Of a stretch of 34,931 bases of DNA, positions 1 to 9,248 are shown piece after piece. A program made the translations under genes and the position numbers. Position 1 is the first letter of the stretch; each line of letters begins with the position of its first letter. The notes under the pieces were generated by a model, which searched no databases, was not told the DNA's origin, and was given only the letters and a program-made list of their open reading frames with translations. Source of the DNA: an uncultured Prevotellaceae bacterium (GTDB lineage Bacteria > Bacteroidota > Bacteroidia > Bacteroidales > Bacteroidaceae); assembly GCA_946626595.1 (NCBI GenBank), contig CAMOUQ010000012.1:1-34931 (forward strand), in the 5' to 3' direction.

Positions 1-3000
1 ATGATAGCAAGCCTGGCCATCGCCCAAACGCGCGTTACGGGTACCGTAGTGAGCGTAGAGGACGGTGAACCCATCCCTGGTGCCCAAGTACTGATCGAAG
101 GCACTAAGACGGGTGTTGTCACCAATGCGGACGGTAAATTCACCCTCACAGTACCCGCCTCGGCCAAGCGTCTGGCAGTGTCCTGCTCGGGTATGGTTCC
201 GCAGTTGGTACGTGTGAAGCCCGTTGTGACTGTAGAACTGCAGGTCGACAACAAGGCTCTGGAAGAGGTTATGGTTGTGGCTTACGGTACAGCCACCCGC
301 TCCAGCTTCACCGGTTCGGCATCGGTTGTAGGTGCTGAGTCCATCGAGAAGCAAGTTGCCACCAATGTTACATCGGCCTTGGCCGGTTCGACTCCCGGTG
401 TGCAGTACATTGCCTCTAACGGCGACCCTGCCAGCAACGGTGCCACCATCCGCATCCGCGGTATCGGTAGTATCAACGCCAGCAACTCACCTCTCTACGT
501 AGTGGACGGTGTGCCCTACGACGGTTCCATCTCGGCCATCAACCCTCAGGATGTGGAGAGCATGACCGTGCTGAAGGACGCCTCTGCCGCTGCCATCTAT
601 GGTGCACGTGGTGCCAATGGTGTCATCCTGATTACCACCAAGAAGGGTAAAAAGGGCCAAAAGGCCGACGTGAAGTTCGATGCCAAGTGGGGTTCGAACA
701 GCCGTCTGGTGCCCAACTACGACGTAGTGACCGATCCCGGCCAGTACTACTTAGGTGTGTTCCAGCGCTTGTATAACAATAACATCGCCAGCGGCTACGA
801 CGCTGCCTATGCTTACAGCAACGCCAATGCCCGCCTCTACGATTCTGCCAACGGTGGTGTAGGCTACCAGATCTACACGTTGCCCGAGGGCCAGAACCTC
901 ATCGGTACCAACATGCAGTTGAACCCCAATGCCCGCCTGGGTTACTCAGACGGCACCTATTTCTACCAGCCCGATAACTGGTACGACAATGCCTTCCACA
1001 ACAGCTTCCGTCAGGAGTACAACTTCTCGGTAAGCGGTTCCAGCGATCGCATCAATGTATATGCTGGTGGTGGTTTCCTGAAGGACGGCGGTATCGTGAA
1101 CTACTCTGAGATGAAGCGTTACACGGGTCGCCTGAACATGGAATACCGTGCCACCGACTGGTTGCGTCTGTCTACCAACATGAACTATTCGCACCGCGAC
1201 GGCATGCAGCCCTCTTACACCACTGACGACTGGGCAAGTTCGGGCAACATCTTCTACATTGCCAACACCATTGCCCCCATCTATCCTCTGTATGTTCGCG
1301 ATGCACAGGGCAACATCATGCGCGACGGTGGCCGCATCGTCTACGATGCCAACCAGACTCCCTTCAAGCGCGCCAACGTTGTGGGCAACGCTATCCGCGA
1401 CAACGAGTATGACCGTGACAAGTTCTACAACGACACCTTCACCGGCAACTGGGGCCTGGCCATCAATCCCGTGAAGGGCCTCACCATCAGCGGCAACCTG
1501 GGTCTCACCGCCAGCAACACGCGCAGCAACTACCTGAGCAGCGTCTTCGGCAGCAGCTCTACCACCGACGGTTACACCTCTGTCAGCCACGGTCGCACGT
1601 TCAGCGTCAACACTCAGTTGCTGGCCGACTATAAGACCGACTTCAAGGGTTCGAAGCACAACCTGGACATCATGGTAGGTTACGAGCAGTACAAGTACAA
1701 GTACCAGTATCTCAATGCCCGCAACACCAACCTCTACAGCCCTTACGTAGGTGAACTGGACAACTCTAAGTCGCAGAAGAACCGCCAGCTCTCCTCTTAC
1801 ACCGACAAGCACATGCTCGAGGGTATCCTGAGCCGCGTTCAGTACGACTATGACGGCAAGTACTTCGTCAGCGGTAGCTACCGTCGCGATGCCAGCAGCC
1901 GATTCGCTCCCGGCCACCGTTGGGGTAACTTCGGCAGCGCAGGTATCGCATGGCTGATGAACAAGGAGAACTTCCTGAGCAATGCTTCATGGATTGACAT
2001 GTTGAAGTTCAAGGCCAGCTACGGTCTGCAGGGTAACGAAGGCCTGGGCAACTATTATGTCTATGCCGACATGTACAGCACCAGCCTCAACGAGGGCACT
2101 GGCGAATATGCCAACCAACTCGTCCAGAAGGGTAACGACGAACTGACCTGGGAGAAGAGCCACGCCATCAACGTCGGCTTCGACTTCAACTTCTTCAAGA
2201 GCCGCTTCAACGGTACCATCGAGTACTTCGTTCGCAAGACCACCGACATGCTCTTCTACAAGGACTTCCCCCTGTCTTCTGGTTTCGGTACGAGCGTTCA
2301 GCTGCCCGTCAACGTCGGTTCGGTCATGAACCACGGTATCGAATTTGACCTGGAAGGCGTGGTTGTCAGCACCGAGGACTTCAAACTGACCCTCAATGCC
2401 AACCTGACCCACTACAAGAACAAGATTCTCACGCTCGACGAGCAGTATAAGAAAGACGGTATCAAGTACAGCAACGCCATCCTGCGCGAAGGCGGTTCTA
2501 TCTACGAGACCTATATGTACAAGTTCGCCGGTCTGGACGAGAACGGTTCTGCCCTCTACTACAAGGATGTTCTGGACACCAAGGACGACCTGACCAAGCC
2601 CCTGACAAATGCCGACGGCACTCCTAAACTGGACAGCGAAGGCAAGCAGATGTACGAGCAGATCGAATACGTGAAGGAAGTTACCACCACCACCGATGCC
2701 ACGGCAGCCACCCGCTACGAGTGCGGCACCACACTGCCTAAGGTATACGGCGGCTTCGGCCTGACCTTCGAGTTCAAGGGCTTCGACCTCAGCGCCAGCT
2801 TCTCTTACCAGCTGGGCGGTAAGATCTACGACGGTCAGTACCAGAACCTGATGTGGACTCAGGACAACACGGGTAACACCATGCACAAGGATGCCCTGAA
2901 CGCCTGGTCTACCAGCAACACCAACTCTACCATCCCCCGCTGGGACAACTTCGCATGGGGTAACCTGGGCCAGAGCAACTGCGACTACTTCCTGACCAAG

Positions 3001-3255
3001 AGCAACTACCTGAGCCTGAACAATGCTCAGTTTGGCTACACCCTGCCCAAGGATGTCCTGAAGAAGCTCCGCCTGACCAATGTACGTATCTACGTGGCTG
3101 GTGAGAATCTGATGCTGCTGACCTGCCGCAAGGGTCTCGACCCACGCTTGACAGCCTTCGGCATCGGCTCCATGACCAACGGCCAGGGCCGTGCAAGCTC
3201 GGGTAACTACAGTGCCATGCGCGCTATTACCGGTGGCATCACCGTTAACTTCTAA
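1..3255 (+). CDS. susC: SusC/RagA-family TonB-dependent outer-membrane transporter (5' partial)
   Basis: This is the outer-membrane barrel of a SusCD-type importer, which takes up oligosaccharides or peptides using TonB energy. The visible N-terminus holds only the last residues of a signal peptide (ASLAIAQ), so the true start lies upstream of the window. A carboxypeptidase-regulatory-like beta-sandwich covers about residues 11-80, followed by a TonB-box-like EEVMVVAYGT (88-97) and the plug (about 100-216). The plug carries the SusC hallmarks SPLYVVDGVPYDG and LKDASAAAIYGARGANG. The rest is a beta-barrel ending in ITVNF with a terminal Phe. susD follows after 29 nt, consistent with one operon. 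The substrate cannot be read from the sequence. Confidence 0.95.
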   Translation: MIASLAIAQTRVTGTVVSVEDGEPIPGAQVLIEGTKTGVVTNADGKFTLTVPASAKRLAVSCSGMVPQLVRVKPVVTVELQVDNKALEEVMVVAYGTATRSSFTGSASVVGAESIEKQVATNVTSALAGSTPGVQYIASNGDPASNGATIRIRGIGSINASNSPLYVVDGVPYDGSISAINPQDVESMTVLKDASAAAIYGARGANGVILITTKKGKKGQKADVKFDAKWGSNSRLVPNYDVVTDPGQYYLGVFQRLYNNNIASGYDAAYAYSNANARLYDSANGGVGYQIYTLPEGQNLIGTNMQLNPNARLGYSDGTYFYQPDNWYDNAFHNSFRQEYNFSVSGSSDRINVYAGGGFLKDGGIVNYSEMKRYTGRLNMEYRATDWLRLSTNMNYSHRDGMQPSYTTDDWASSGNIFYIANTIAPIYPLYVRDAQGNIMRDGGRIVYDANQTPFKRANVVGNAIRDNEYDRDKFYNDTFTGNWGLAINPVKGLTISGNLGLTASNTRSNYLSSVFGSSSTTDGYTSVSHGRTFSVNTQLLADYKTDFKGSKHNLDIMVGYEQYKYKYQYLNARNTNLYSPYVGELDNSKSQKNRQLSSYTDKHMLEGILSRVQYDYDGKYFVSGSYRRDASSRFAPGHRWGNFGSAGIAWLMNKENFLSNASWIDMLKFKASYGLQGNEGLGNYYVYADMYSTSLNEGTGEYANQLVQKGNDELTWEKSHAINVGFDFNFFKSRFNGTIEYFVRKTTDMLFYKDFPLSSGFGTSVQLPVNVGSVMNHGIEFDLEGVVVSTEDFKLTLNANLTHYKNKILTLDEQYKKDGIKYSNAILREGGSIYETYMYKFAGLDENGSALYYKDVLDTKDDLTKPLTNADGTPKLDSEGKQMYEQIEYVKEVTTTTDATAATRYECGTTLPKVYGGFGLTFEFKGFDLSASFSYQLGGKIYDGQYQNLMWTQDNTGNTMHKDALNAWSTSNTNSTIPRWDNFAWGNLGQSNCDYFLTKSNYLSLNNAQFGYTLPKDVLKKLRLTNVRIYVAGENLMLLTCRKGLDPRLTAFGIGSMTNGQGRASSGNYSAMRAITGGITVNF

Positions 3256-3284
3256 TCCATTATCAACATAAACCAATAAAGAAT

Positions 3285-4922
3285 ATGAAAATCTCAAAAT
3301 ATGCAATTGTTGCCCTCTCTGCACTGACGTTTGCTGCCTGCAACGACATCGACGAGCAGGTGTACGAGGGAGGCAGTCTGACTGCCGACCAATTGAAAGA
3401 GACGAACGAGGCTATTGCGAGTCGTATCGAAGCCACGTTCTCCGGCATGTTCACCATGATGGCCGAACCCGGCAACAGCCTGGGTGGCACACGTCCCGAC
3501 GACTGGGGTTTTGCCATGACCTGCCTGTCGAACGACCTCGAAGGTGCCGACGCTTGGATTCCCGACAACGGTTACAACTGGTTCTCGGTATGTGGCGCAT
3601 GGAGTAGCCGCAATGCAAACTACGCCAACCCCTACATCCGCTACATTGCTCCCTACAAGCAAATCAAGATTGCCAACGATGTCATCAACAGCTATCCTGA
3701 GGAGACCACCGACTCCACGGCCATGAACCGTATCGCACAGGCCAAGGCTTGCCGCGCATACGACTATCTGACACTGGCCCCCTTCTTCCAGTTCAACTAT
3801 GTCGACCACAAGTCTGACCCCTGTGTTCCCCTGGTAACTGAGAAGACTCAGGACGCTGCCACGAATCCCCGTGCTACGGTTGAGGATATCTATAAGCAAA
3901 TCATGGAAGACCTGAACTACGCCTGCGAGGTTCTGGAGAACTACACCCCCGACAACAAGAACATGATCAGCGGTGCCGTTGCCTACGGTCTGCGTGCCCG
4001 TGCACACCTGAACATGGAGATGTGGGCCGAGGCAGCTGCCGATGCCGACAAGGCCATCGAACTCTCGGGTGCCGAGCCCGCCAGCATCGACGAGGTCAGC
4101 ACTCCCAGCTTCTACGACATCGAGGACCACAACTGGCTCTGGGGCTACGACATGACCGTGGCCAAGCAGCAGATTGCCCGCTACGCTACTGTCTGCAGCT
4201 GGACCTGCTCGTTCTCTGCCTGGGCATACGCAGCCGGCGCAGGTGTGTACACCCACATCAACAAGTTGCTCTACGATAAGATTCCTGCCACTGACGTGCG
4301 CAAGGGCTGGTGGCTCGACGAGAACCTCCACTCTCCCCTGCTGGAGACCATCTCTTGGGGTGGTGCCACGGGCGACGACATCGCTACGCTGGAGATTGAC
4401 GACCAGAAGGTGGCCATGGACGCCTACACGAACGTCAAGTTCGGTATGTACAGCGGCATTGGCTCTGAGGTCAACGACAACGACTTCCCCTTCATGCGTG
4501 TCGAGGAGATGATTCTGATTAAGGCCGAAGGCCTGGCCAAGAGTGGCAAGGAGGCAGAAGCCAAGACCGTCCTCTCCGACTTCGTGAAGAACTATCGCGA
4601 TCCCAACTACGACGTAGAGTCTGCCGTGATGCAGCGTACGCTGGCCGATGAGATTTGGTTCCAGCGCCGCGTCGAGCTCTGGGGCGAAGGCTTCGGCATG
4701 CCCGACATCATGCGTCTGAAGAAGCCCGTCGTACGCTTCCACAGCAACAGCGACCCCTATCCCGACAACTACCGCTTCAATGTTGCCTATGGCGACCGCT
4801 ACATGTTGCTGCGCTTCCCCGAGCAGGAGACCAACAACAACTCGGCCATCGTGAACAACGAAGGTGGCGAACAGCCCAAGCCCGGACAGAATCCCGAACT
4901 TCGCGACGGTGTGACAGACTAA
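3285..4922 (+). CDS. susD: SusD/RagB-family surface lipoprotein
   Basis: This is the substrate-binding lid that sits on the SusC barrel at the cell surface. The start at 3285 gives a clean lipoprotein signal, MKISKYAIVALSALTFAAC, with the lipidated Cys at residue 19. The body is rich in helical TPR-like segments, for example the RAYDYLTLAPFFQFNYVD region. Near residue 458 it has the family-typical QRRVELWGEGFGMPDIMR segment. The length (545 aa) is normal for the family. It lies between the susC gene and a second lipoprotein gene, all with short AT-rich spacers and no visible Shine-Dalgarno site. The ligand is unknown; either a glycan or peptides is possible. Confidence 0.95.
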   Translation: MKISKYAIVALSALTFAACNDIDEQVYEGGSLTADQLKETNEAIASRIEATFSGMFTMMAEPGNSLGGTRPDDWGFAMTCLSNDLEGADAWIPDNGYNWFSVCGAWSSRNANYANPYIRYIAPYKQIKIANDVINSYPEETTDSTAMNRIAQAKACRAYDYLTLAPFFQFNYVDHKSDPCVPLVTEKTQDAATNPRATVEDIYKQIMEDLNYACEVLENYTPDNKNMISGAVAYGLRARAHLNMEMWAEAAADADKAIELSGAEPASIDEVSTPSFYDIEDHNWLWGYDMTVAKQQIARYATVCSWTCSFSAWAYAAGAGVYTHINKLLYDKIPATDVRKGWWLDENLHSPLLETISWGGATGDDIATLEIDDQKVAMDAYTNVKFGMYSGIGSEVNDNDFPFMRVEEMILIKAEGLAKSGKEAEAKTVLSDFVKNYRDPNYDVESAVMQRTLADEIWFQRRVELWGEGFGMPDIMRLKKPVVRFHSNSDPYPDNYRFNVAYGDRYMLLRFPEQETNNNSAIVNNEGGEQPKPGQNPELRDGVTD

Positions 4923-4946
4923 TAAACCTATTAAAACGTAAAAACT

Positions 4947-5879
4947 ATGAAAATATATAGCAAATTAGCCCTTATCTTAGGCTTCGCCATGGCATTCGTC
5001 GCTTGTAGCAACGACGACGACAAACTGCAGCCTGGCACATGGGACGGAAGCGCTACCGGCGACATTGTTTATTTCGCAGCCGACTCGTTGTATTTCAACG
5101 AAATTCTCGACCCGACGTCTCCCACGACCAAGACATTCAATGTTCACCGCAGAGACACTGTCGGCAATATGACCGTGAAGTTCAAAGCTATAGAGAACAC
5201 CAACAACATGTTCGTAGTGAGCGACGCTGTCTTCGCTGATGGCGAATCTGACGCTACCTTCACGGTTGACTTCTCTAAGGCTGAGGCTGACATCACCTAC
5301 AAACTGGTCATCCAGCCCGAGACTTCCAGCAGCTGGGCTACCAACGGACAGTTTGCCTACACCCTTCTCATTGAGAAGTGGGACAACCTGGGCGTAGGTC
5401 TCTACACCGACGACTTAGTCTGCGGCATCTTTAGTGCTGCACCCATCTCTTACGAGGTTGAAATTCTGGAGAAGGCCAGCAAGCCCGGTATGTACCGTCT
5501 GGTTAATGCTTACGGTGAGAACTATCCCTACAACGAACCGGGTGACTGGGACGACAGCAAGGACTACCTGCTCGAGATTGACGCCACCGACTCCACGGCT
5601 GTCAGCATTGCAGCCCAGCCTCTGGGTCTCGACTGGGGCTACGGCATGTTCTGGGTAAGATCCGTGAAGCCAGGTACGCTGAAGGACGGCATCATCACCT
5701 TCCCGGTTCAGGGCTTCCACGTCCTCATGGAGGCTTACAACGACGGTGCATGGAGCTTCTATGGCAATAACAATGAGGCATTCGAGGTTGTACTGCCCGA
5801 GAAATACAAGGAACTGCAGGAAACCCAGTCCGTAAAGGGCACTGCCGCACGCATCAAGGTTAACCGCGCGCTGAAATAA
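4947..5879 (+). CDS. Third lipoprotein of the SusCD unit, candidate surface ligand-binding protein
   Basis: The protein has 310 aa and starts with a lipoprotein signal, MKIYSKLALILGFAMAFVAC, with Cys20 followed by SNDDDK, an acidic stretch like known Bacteroidota surface-export signals. The N-terminal half (about 30-145) looks like a beta-sandwich of Calx-beta or DUF4843 flavour (pattern GESDATFTVDFSKAEADITY). The C-terminal half (150-300) is also beta-rich with many aromatic residues. It starts 24 nt after susD and ends just before a strong terminator, so it is the last gene of the unit. By position it corresponds to SusE/SusF-like surface binding proteins. That role is inferred from context, since I do not recognise the exact family. 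Confidence 0.7.
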   Translation: MKIYSKLALILGFAMAFVACSNDDDKLQPGTWDGSATGDIVYFAADSLYFNEILDPTSPTTKTFNVHRRDTVGNMTVKFKAIENTNNMFVVSDAVFADGESDATFTVDFSKAEADITYKLVIQPETSSSWATNGQFAYTLLIEKWDNLGVGLYTDDLVCGIFSAAPISYEVEILEKASKPGMYRLVNAYGENYPYNEPGDWDDSKDYLLEIDATDSTAVSIAAQPLGLDWGYGMFWVRSVKPGTLKDGIITFPVQGFHVLMEAYNDGAWSFYGNNNEAFEVVLPEKYKELQETQSVKGTAARIKVNRALK

Positions 5880-5908
5880 GCCCAGCGGATAATCCATAAA
5901 ACTATTAC

Positions 5909-5947
5909 GCCCCGAAAGTCGATATCCGACTTTCGGGGCTTTTTTTT
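5909..5947 (+). terminator. Rho-independent terminator of the SusCD operon
   Basis: A perfect 13-bp stem (gccccgaaagtcg at 5909-5921, cgactttcggggc at 5927-5939) encloses a 5-nt loop. Eight T follow at 5940-5947. It lies 30 nt after the stop codon of the third lipoprotein gene. Confidence 0.93.
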
Positions 5948-6001
5948 GTTATACTCCCCCATCATAATCCGATGCCCCTACAGGTAAAGCACGAAAAGCC
6001 A

Positions 6002-6112
6002 TTGACTATGCATAGTGAAGCAAAGGGCGAAGCATTAGTAATCCTTACGTCAATGCATCGTGAACCTAACGTCGATGGTTCGTAAACCTTAGGACGATGG
6101 TTCGTGAACCTA
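6002..6112. repeat. Degenerate tandem array, about five units of 22 bp
   Basis: Three clear 22-nt units lie head to tail at 6047-6068, 6069-6090 and 6091-6112. Two weaker ones precede them, at 6002-6023 (about 15 of 22 positions match the third) and about 6024-6046. Units 2 and 3 share the core cgatggttcgt and a short dyad (ggttcgtgaacc in unit 3). The first unit includes a perfect 12-bp palindrome, actatgcatagt, at 6005-6016. No open frame or promoter is seen in the array. It fills most of the space between the two converging terminators. Confidence 0.7.
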
Positions 6113-6140
6113 AGGACAAAGGAATAGAGAAGGGAAGGGA

Positions 6141-6185
6141 TAAAAAGAAATTACCCTGGGAACGCTCAACGCTTCCCAGGGTAAT
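6141..6185 (-). terminator. Terminator of the M6 metalloprotease gene
   Basis: A 13-bp perfect stem (attaccctgggaa at 6150-6162, ttcccagggtaat at 6173-6185) surrounds a 10-nt loop. Read on the minus strand it is followed by TTTCTTTTTA. It lies about 40 nt past the protease stop codon. Confidence 0.85.
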
Positions 6186-6224
6186 CCTTTTGTGATGGGC
6201 AATGACTGGCACTACCCTATTCGC

Positions 6225-8750
6225 TTACTTTACCACGAACTTCTTACCATTGCGAATATAGAGACCGCGAGGCAGGACATTGCCATTCACACGGTGGCCC
6301 ATGAGGTCGTAGATGGCATCGTCAGCAAAAGACTTTTCGTCGCTGCTGATGGAACGGATAGCCGTAATGAGGTCAACGGTACGTTCTTCGCTCCAGGGCG
6401 AAGCACCATCCTCTGTGTTTGCGCGCACCTTATACACGTAGGCTGCAGGCAGCAGATCGGTAAACGTGTAGTAAGTGTCGGTGGTCGTGAAGAACGCAGT
6501 GGTGGTGCGAGAAGCGCGGCGCATGCCCACCTTCTTTGCCGGCTTCAGGTCGACGCTCTTCCACTGGAGGTCGCTGAGTTCCTTCACCTGCACCTTTCCA
6601 GCCATATTCGGCGCCAAGGCGGGAGCTTCCTCTTCGTCAACAACAATTTGTCCGTCAGCCGCAGCCAGATAGTCCATGTATACGCCTGCCCCTGACTCGC
6701 TGGGATAGATGCCCACCTGGAATCCGCCGTACGACCACGGTGCATTCAGCACCCAGGCCGAGCCAGCATCCTCATCGGTCAGCAGAGGTATATCGTCGAG
6801 GTCGGCATACATATAGCCGCCTGATTCTGCAAATAGACGGATCTGCAGGGAAGCTCTTGTGAGTGGGTCCACACTGATGGGGGCAACAAGAACGGCCAAT
6901 GTGTCATGGACAGGTGCATCGAACCAGGGAGTGAGCAGTTCACCGACATTGGCTGTCTTGCCCACTTGTAGTTTGTGGGGCGACTGGTATAACTTCTTAC
7001 CCGTCCATCCGGGCTCGTTGGTGTAACTGTCCAGTCTGCGCGAGATATCGGACGACAGGGTGCTGGCCACGAACTTCTCGAAGTCTTCCTCGAAGATGTC
7101 AAACGTCTCCACGTTCTCTCCGTCCAAGGTCTGGGTCAGACTGACGGTATAGTCCTTGACTCCGTCCACGGCAGCCCAGTTGGCCGTAAAGCCCTTCTCT
7201 GTGATATTGGTGGGATTGCCCACGACCGGAGTTTCTACAGCCACTCCACCCATGAAGTTGAACGTGATGAGCCCTTTGAACTCAGATATGTCGGTGATAG
7301 GCTTGTTCATCAGCTTGCTGCCTCCGGCATTCGTATTGTAGAGCGAAGCACGGGGCGAAGAGGTGTCGGTGAGCATGGTCTTGAGTTTCAGGCCCGGGAA
7401 GGGGTCGCCAGCCAAAGACTTCGACGAATAGTTGTTGTCGGCAGGAATGATGGTCATACGCTGACGGCTGCTTTCCTGGTTCACGGTATTGTACGACCAT
7501 GCGTCGGTGTTGTAGTCGACATGCAGCACCAGCATGCCATGTCCGCCACCGGACGTATCGAAACCTTTCTGCTGGTAGTTCTCCAGCATGTAATACTCGT
7601 TGCGGTTGCCGTCGTTGTAAATGATGTAGGCCACCGGCTCGTCCTGTATGGCAGGCATGTCCACAACCTGGCAGCTGGAGGTCAGTTCAGTGGGCTGCAG
7701 CCAACCGGCAAACCAGCGTTCGTAGGCCGTGTAGCCACAGGGACTGTTACCATTCGTGCTGCCGTTGTAACAGCCAGCGTCCATCAGGTCCCAAGCGTTC
7801 ATGCCGAAGTTGCTTCCCGACTCACTCGTGTCGTAGAAGTCGGGCAAGCCCAGGCAGTGGCTGAACTCGTGGCACGATGTGCCGACACCGTCGATGTGTC
7901 CCTTGTTACTCAAGCCGTCGCCTCGCAGTTCGCAGGATATGCCGTAGGTGTTGATGGTCACGCCTTCAGCCGTCTTGTACGGACTGTTGACACCGCCGCG
8001 CACGCTCCACTCGTGGGGCCAGATGGTATTATCGGCACCCTGTGCAGCACCATATCCGGCATAGATGACGTAGACCTGGTCCACCACGCCATCATTGTCC
8101 CAGTCGTACTGCGAGAAGTCCACTTCGTTGTCCACCTGGCGGCAGAGATTGTTGACCATCTGCGCCACGCGTTTGTTCTGGGAGGTTTTGGTCGACATGT
8201 CGTAGCCGTAGTAAGTAGTTTTCTGGGTGAGTGTGACAGGCCCTACCACGTCGAACTCCAGGTCGAACTTTCCGTAAGACTGTTCCAGAAAGTAGTCGTG
8301 GACAGAACCGCGCATGCCATCCAGATTGAAGCCCACCTTGTTGAAATAGTCGTTGAAGGTGGCTTTATCATAGGTAAACTTCACGTCGGCGAACTCTACG
8401 AGAATGACCAATCCGCGTCGCGTACCGGTGTACCCACCAGCAGGTGCGGTGCCCGCACGACGAGGTGCGCGACGGGCGGCGCGGCGCTGATTGGCAGCCT
8501 GCAGGCGTTCGGTATGCAACTGGGCCAGTTCCTGGCGGTCTACCTGTTGCCACTGCCCTTCCATCATCTGGAAGGCACGTCCGTCGGCAGTTTCGTAGAA
8601 ATGCACGTGCTCATCACCCCGCAAGGTGGCTTCCACCCGGGAGCCATCCTTCAGGGTGAGCATTTTCTTCACGCCCGGCTTGGCAGGGACGGCCATGGCG
8701 GCCGATACGCCCAGCACGAAAGCCGAGACCATTAATAGCAATCTTTTCAT
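6225..8750 (-). CDS. Secreted M6-family metalloprotease (immune inhibitor A-like)
   Basis: The protein is an 841-aa zinc endopeptidase exported through a signal peptide (MKRLLLMVSAFVLGVSAAMA). An Ala/Arg-rich linker occupies about residues 85-105. The M6 catalytic domain runs from about 110 to 500, and its zinc motif HEFSHCLGLPD is at 294-304 (H294, E295, H298, D304), matching HExxHxxGxxD. A fibronectin-III-like domain starts near 510, followed by a beta-rich region. The last 30 or so residues (IYDLMGHRVNG...GLYIRNGKKFVVK) resemble the C-terminal tails of many Prevotella and Bacteroides surface proteins and may be a sorting signal for type IX-like secretion. Known M6 enzymes degrade host or dietary proteins; the substrate here is unknown. 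The gene lies 31 nt downstream of a small conserved gene and ends at a terminator. Confidence 0.9.
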   Translation of the reverse strand: MKRLLLMVSAFVLGVSAAMAVPAKPGVKKMLTLKDGSRVEATLRGDEHVHFYETADGRAFQMMEGQWQQVDRQELAQLHTERLQAANQRRAARRAPRRAGTAPAGGYTGTRRGLVILVEFADVKFTYDKATFNDYFNKVGFNLDGMRGSVHDYFLEQSYGKFDLEFDVVGPVTLTQKTTYYGYDMSTKTSQNKRVAQMVNNLCRQVDNEVDFSQYDWDNDGVVDQVYVIYAGYGAAQGADNTIWPHEWSVRGGVNSPYKTAEGVTINTYGISCELRGDGLSNKGHIDGVGTSCHEFSHCLGLPDFYDTSESGSNFGMNAWDLMDAGCYNGSTNGNSPCGYTAYERWFAGWLQPTELTSSCQVVDMPAIQDEPVAYIIYNDGNRNEYYMLENYQQKGFDTSGGGHGMLVLHVDYNTDAWSYNTVNQESSRQRMTIIPADNNYSSKSLAGDPFPGLKLKTMLTDTSSPRASLYNTNAGGSKLMNKPITDISEFKGLITFNFMGGVAVETPVVGNPTNITEKGFTANWAAVDGVKDYTVSLTQTLDGENVETFDIFEEDFEKFVASTLSSDISRRLDSYTNEPGWTGKKLYQSPHKLQVGKTANVGELLTPWFDAPVHDTLAVLVAPISVDPLTRASLQIRLFAESGGYMYADLDDIPLLTDEDAGSAWVLNAPWSYGGFQVGIYPSESGAGVYMDYLAAADGQIVVDEEEAPALAPNMAGKVQVKELSDLQWKSVDLKPAKKVGMRRASRTTTAFFTTTDTYYTFTDLLPAAYVYKVRANTEDGASPWSEERTVDLITAIRSISSDEKSFADDAIYDLMGHRVNGNVLPRGLYIRNGKKFVVK

Positions 8751-8781
8751 CTTTTGTATCGTTTTTTTTCTTAGTAATATG

Positions 8782-9222
8782 CTAAGTCTTCAAGAGCTCG
8801 GCCAGGAACTTGTCGAGGTCCTCGTCCAGTCCTTCGAGCAGGGTCGAAGTCAGGATTACGGTATCCTCGTCCACCACATACAGGTCGCGCAGTGTCTCGC
8901 CGTCCTCGTCCATCAGCACGAACGAGAAGGGGTGCATGACGGACATCTTGTCGAGGATGGCCTTACGCACCTCGTCCAGGCAATGACAGATTTGCGTAGC
9001 GGCTTCTTCGTAGAAGTCGTCGTCCTTGGCTTCTATCCACTGCTCCACGACGACTCGGGTGAGTTCCTCATCGTTGTCGTCGAAGGCCAGCAATTCGCCC
9101 GACGATGGTTTCACCTGCAGGTGGATGTCGGTCATCACGGCATCCTTTTCTGCCGGAAAGTTCGCTGCCATCCGGCGGATGGCTCGCTCAATTTGCTGAT
9201 AGGTTTGTGCTGTGGGTTCCAT
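8782..9222 (-). CDS. Small acidic conserved protein of unknown function
   Basis: The protein has 146 aa, with no signal peptide and no membrane segment. It is strongly acidic (many D and E, for example FDDNDEELTR and DEDGETLRDLYVVDEDT) and is predicted to be cytoplasmic and mixed alpha/beta. I do not recognise the family. It starts 26 nt after the secA stop codon and ends 31 nt before the M6 protease gene, so it is probably co-transcribed with secA. Nothing in the sequence allows a function to be assigned. Base composition and codon use look like those of its neighbours. Confidence 0.75.
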   Translation of the reverse strand: MEPTAQTYQQIERAIRRMAANFPAEKDAVMTDIHLQVKPSSGELLAFDDNDEELTRVVVEQWIEAKDDDFYEEAATQICHCLDEVRKAILDKMSVMHPFSFVLMDEDGETLRDLYVVDEDTVILTSTLLEGLDEDLDKFLAELLKT

Positions 9223-9248
9223 AATAATAGATAATTGATTATTGGCAA

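Noticed and set aside
6002..6112. Possible CRISPR array
   Set aside because: The units are contiguous with no unique spacers, and no cas gene is nearby.
7521..8735. Plus-strand open frame inside the M6 protease gene
   Set aside because: It lies opposite the signal peptide and catalytic domain of a clear protease and has no family features.
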